The notes under the pieces: model-generated
What the model was told of the DNA's origin: nothing
The model's input: only the letters and a program-made list of their open reading frames with translations
Database searches by the model: none
Shown here: in pieces, positions 62,551 through 64,000 of the stretch
Position numbering within the stretch: the first letter of the stretch is position 1
How the letters are laid out: the number at the start of each line of letters is the position of its first letter
Source of the DNA: Cytophagales bacterium
GTDB lineage: Bacteria; Bacteroidota; Bacteroidia; Cytophagales; Cyclobacteriaceae
Direction of reading: 5' to 3'
DNA length: 64,000 bases
Assembly (NCBI GenBank): GCA_022360015.1
Contig: JAKSDQ010000244.1
Location: forward strand, 62,001 to 126,000
Made by a program: the position numbers and the translations under genes

Positions 62551-63897
62551 ATGATGGATCCGAACCCTTTATCAGCCATTTCACCAGTTGACGGCCGCTA
62601 TCATCAACAAACCCAGGTACTTAGCGAATATTTTTCGGAATTTGGGTTAATAAAATACAGGGCAATGGTGGAGATAGAATATTTCATTGCCTTATGCGAG
62701 TTACCGTTGCCACAGTTGAAAGACTTTGATCAGGGGCTTTTTGGAAAGCTAAGGGATATTGCCGGTGGTTTTAGCCACCATGATGCCCAAAAAGTCAAAG
62801 AAATCGAAAAAACCACCAACCATGATGTAAAAGCTTTGGAATACTTTTTAAAAGAAAGGTTCGAGGCCCTGGGCGTGGGGGATCACAAGGAATTCATCCA
62901 TTTCGGGTTAACCTCACAAGATATTAACAACACAGGTATTCCGTTGTCGTTAAAAAATGGCCTGGAAAAAGTGTACCTGCCATTACTGAATGAAGTCAAT
63001 GATTTATTAGGCACACTGGCTAACAAATGGAAGGATATACCCATGCTGGCCAAAACGCATGGTCAACCGGCTTCCCCCACCAGGCTGGGTAAAGAATTGT
63101 CAGTTTTTAAGGAAAGGGTGGATAAACAGCTATTATTACTCCAATCAGTGCCCTATTCGGCTAAATTTGGCGGGGCTACGGGAAACTTTAATGCCCACCA
63201 CGTAGCATACCCCGGTTTTGATTGGAAAAAGTTTGGAGACAGGTTCGTAAATAGTTATTTAGGGTTGCAACGTAGCGACCCAACTACACAAATTGAGCAT
63301 TACGATAATCTGGCGGCCTTGTTTGACAACCTGAAAAGGATTAATAACATACTTATCGACTTGTGCAGGGATGTTTGGCAATACATCAGTATGGGCTATT
63401 TCCGGCAAAAAATCAATGAAGGAGAAGTTGGTTCATCGGCTATGCCACACAAAGTTAACCCGATAGACTTCGAAAATGCGGAAGGTAACATGGGCATGGC
63501 CAATGCATTTTTCACCTATTTATCAGCCAAGCTACCTATCTCGAGGCTGCAAAGAGACCTGACAGACTCGACCGTGCTGAGAAATATTGGGGTACCCTTA
63601 TCACATGGGTTGATTGCTTTCAATGCTCTGAAAAAAGGATTGGGTAAAATTGAATTAAACCAGGCTCCTATGAACGCCGACCTTGAAAACAACTGGGCGG
63701 TAGTAGCAGAGGCCATCCAAACCGTGCTAAGAAGAGAAGCTTACCCACAGCCCTATGAAGCCTTAAAAGCGCTCACCAGGAAAAATGCCGCAATCACCGC
63801 CCAAACCATTGCCAACTTTATCGATTCACTGGAGGTCAGCGAAGCCGTTAAAAAAGAGCTGAAGCAGATCAGCCCGTTTAATTATACTGGTATATAA
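62551..63897 (+). CDS. purB: Adenylosuccinate lyase
   Basis: Purine-synthesis enzyme, 448 residues, that releases fumarate from SAICAR and adenylosuccinate. The superfamily signature GSSAMPHKVNP begins at residue 294 with the flexible-loop catalytic Ser, and MLAKTHGQPASPT and FIHFGLTSQDINNTG are in place. The N-terminus ISPVDGRYHQQTQVLSEYFS is typical. The start is an ATG-ATG pair at 62551/62554. It may be controlled by the upstream dyad. Confidence 0.96.
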   Translation: MMDPNPLSAISPVDGRYHQQTQVLSEYFSEFGLIKYRAMVEIEYFIALCELPLPQLKDFDQGLFGKLRDIAGGFSHHDAQKVKEIEKTTNHDVKALEYFLKERFEALGVGDHKEFIHFGLTSQDINNTGIPLSLKNGLEKVYLPLLNEVNDLLGTLANKWKDIPMLAKTHGQPASPTRLGKELSVFKERVDKQLLLLQSVPYSAKFGGATGNFNAHHVAYPGFDWKKFGDRFVNSYLGLQRSDPTTQIEHYDNLAALFDNLKRINNILIDLCRDVWQYISMGYFRQKINEGEVGSSAMPHKVNPIDFENAEGNMGMANAFFTYLSAKLPISRLQRDLTDSTVLRNIGVPLSHGLIAFNALKKGLGKIELNQAPMNADLENNWAVVAEAIQTVLRREAYPQPYEALKALTRKNAAITAQTIANFIDSLEVSEAVKKELKQISPFNYTGI

Positions 63898-63913
63898 TCC
63901 TATCGATATTCTT

Positions 63914-64000
63914 TTATTTTTTATGCATTGTAATAATAGTGGCAAGTTGGTTGCTTTCAATAAATTGCGTTTCCACAGAAGCCAAAAACTCATCATTTTC
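63914..64000 (-). CDS. C-terminal end of an unidentified gene entering from the right edge
   Basis: A minus-strand frame is open from the window edge to a TAA at 63916-63914. The last 28 residues read ENDEFLASVETQFIESNQLA, TIITMHKK. It has protein-like composition and converges on purB, as a real gene would. Too short to name. Confidence 0.4.
   Translation of the reverse strand, partial: ENDEFLASVETQFIESNQLATIITMHKK

Noticed and set aside
1-64000. tRNA or rRNA genes
   Set aside because: I looked for T-loop and acceptor-like patterns in the gaps and found none; a covariance search would be decisive.

Overview
This window looks like chromosomal DNA from a gliding, type IX secretion system (T9SS)-bearing Bacteroidota, most likely order Cytophagales. 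The evidence is a large secreted PKD-repeat protein ending in a T9SS type A sorting domain, a GldJ-type gliding lipoprotein, Bacteroidota-style promoters (TTTG near -33 and TAnnTTTG near -7), and the gene order rplM-rpsI-rpsB-tsf. Housekeeping parts look moderately GC-balanced; the polysaccharide region is visibly AT-rich.

Layout. 0-4 kb: the start of an LD-carboxypeptidase (cut by the window edge), a VAT-1/quinone-reductase-type dehydrogenase followed by a small element with terminal inverted repeats, and an MsbA-like ABC exporter. 4.2-7.8 kb: the 1188-residue T9SS cargo protein. 7.9-19.3 kb: a surface-polysaccharide cluster with five glycosyltransferases, an NAD-dependent epimerase, an FkbM methyltransferase, a Wzm/Wzt-type ABC exporter and a polytopic membrane protein that may be the polymerase. 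19.3-26.3 kb: an Lrp/AsnC regulator, a hairpin-rich non-coding stretch, a 57-residue acidic lipoprotein with its own terminator, a tandem family of signal peptide-TPR-transmembrane proteins (two intact, one disrupted), and two paralogous XRE regulators. I think this last locus is the most likely undescribed system here, possibly an envelope-sensing module.

26.6-34.9 kb: an uncharacterised membrane-anchored protein, a VOC protein, a patatin-like phospholipase, a methyltransferase, a small membrane protein, a PLP-dependent decarboxylase, gldJ and a ComF-family protein. 35.2-39.6 kb is an accessory island: a decayed IS1380-family transposase, an FG-GAP-repeat lipoprotein, a second FkbM methyltransferase and a signal-peptide-bearing gene stub. 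39.6-46.3 kb: ettA, a DUF2795-type small protein with an unusually strong Shine-Dalgarno, ispD, queA, a MacB/FtsX-type permease and recA.

46.5-56.1 kb: a PF10023-type aminopeptidase, a DUF3108-type protein, a TlpA-like thioredoxin, a PhoB/PhoR-like two-component pair, an RluA-type pseudouridine synthase, then rplM-rpsI-rpsB-tsf. 56.4-64 kb: an Acg-like nitroreductase, a pepP-small protein-RidA operon, a subtilisin-like protease, a PaaE-like flavin/2Fe-2S reductase, purB, and the tail of a gene entering from the right edge.

The polysaccharide cluster and the adjacent T9SS cargo may be linked in function, because type A cargo is normally anchored to a surface polysaccharide-lipid in this phylum; that link is inference. 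I saw no tRNA, rRNA or CRISPR array. All calls come from reading the sequence; no database search was run.
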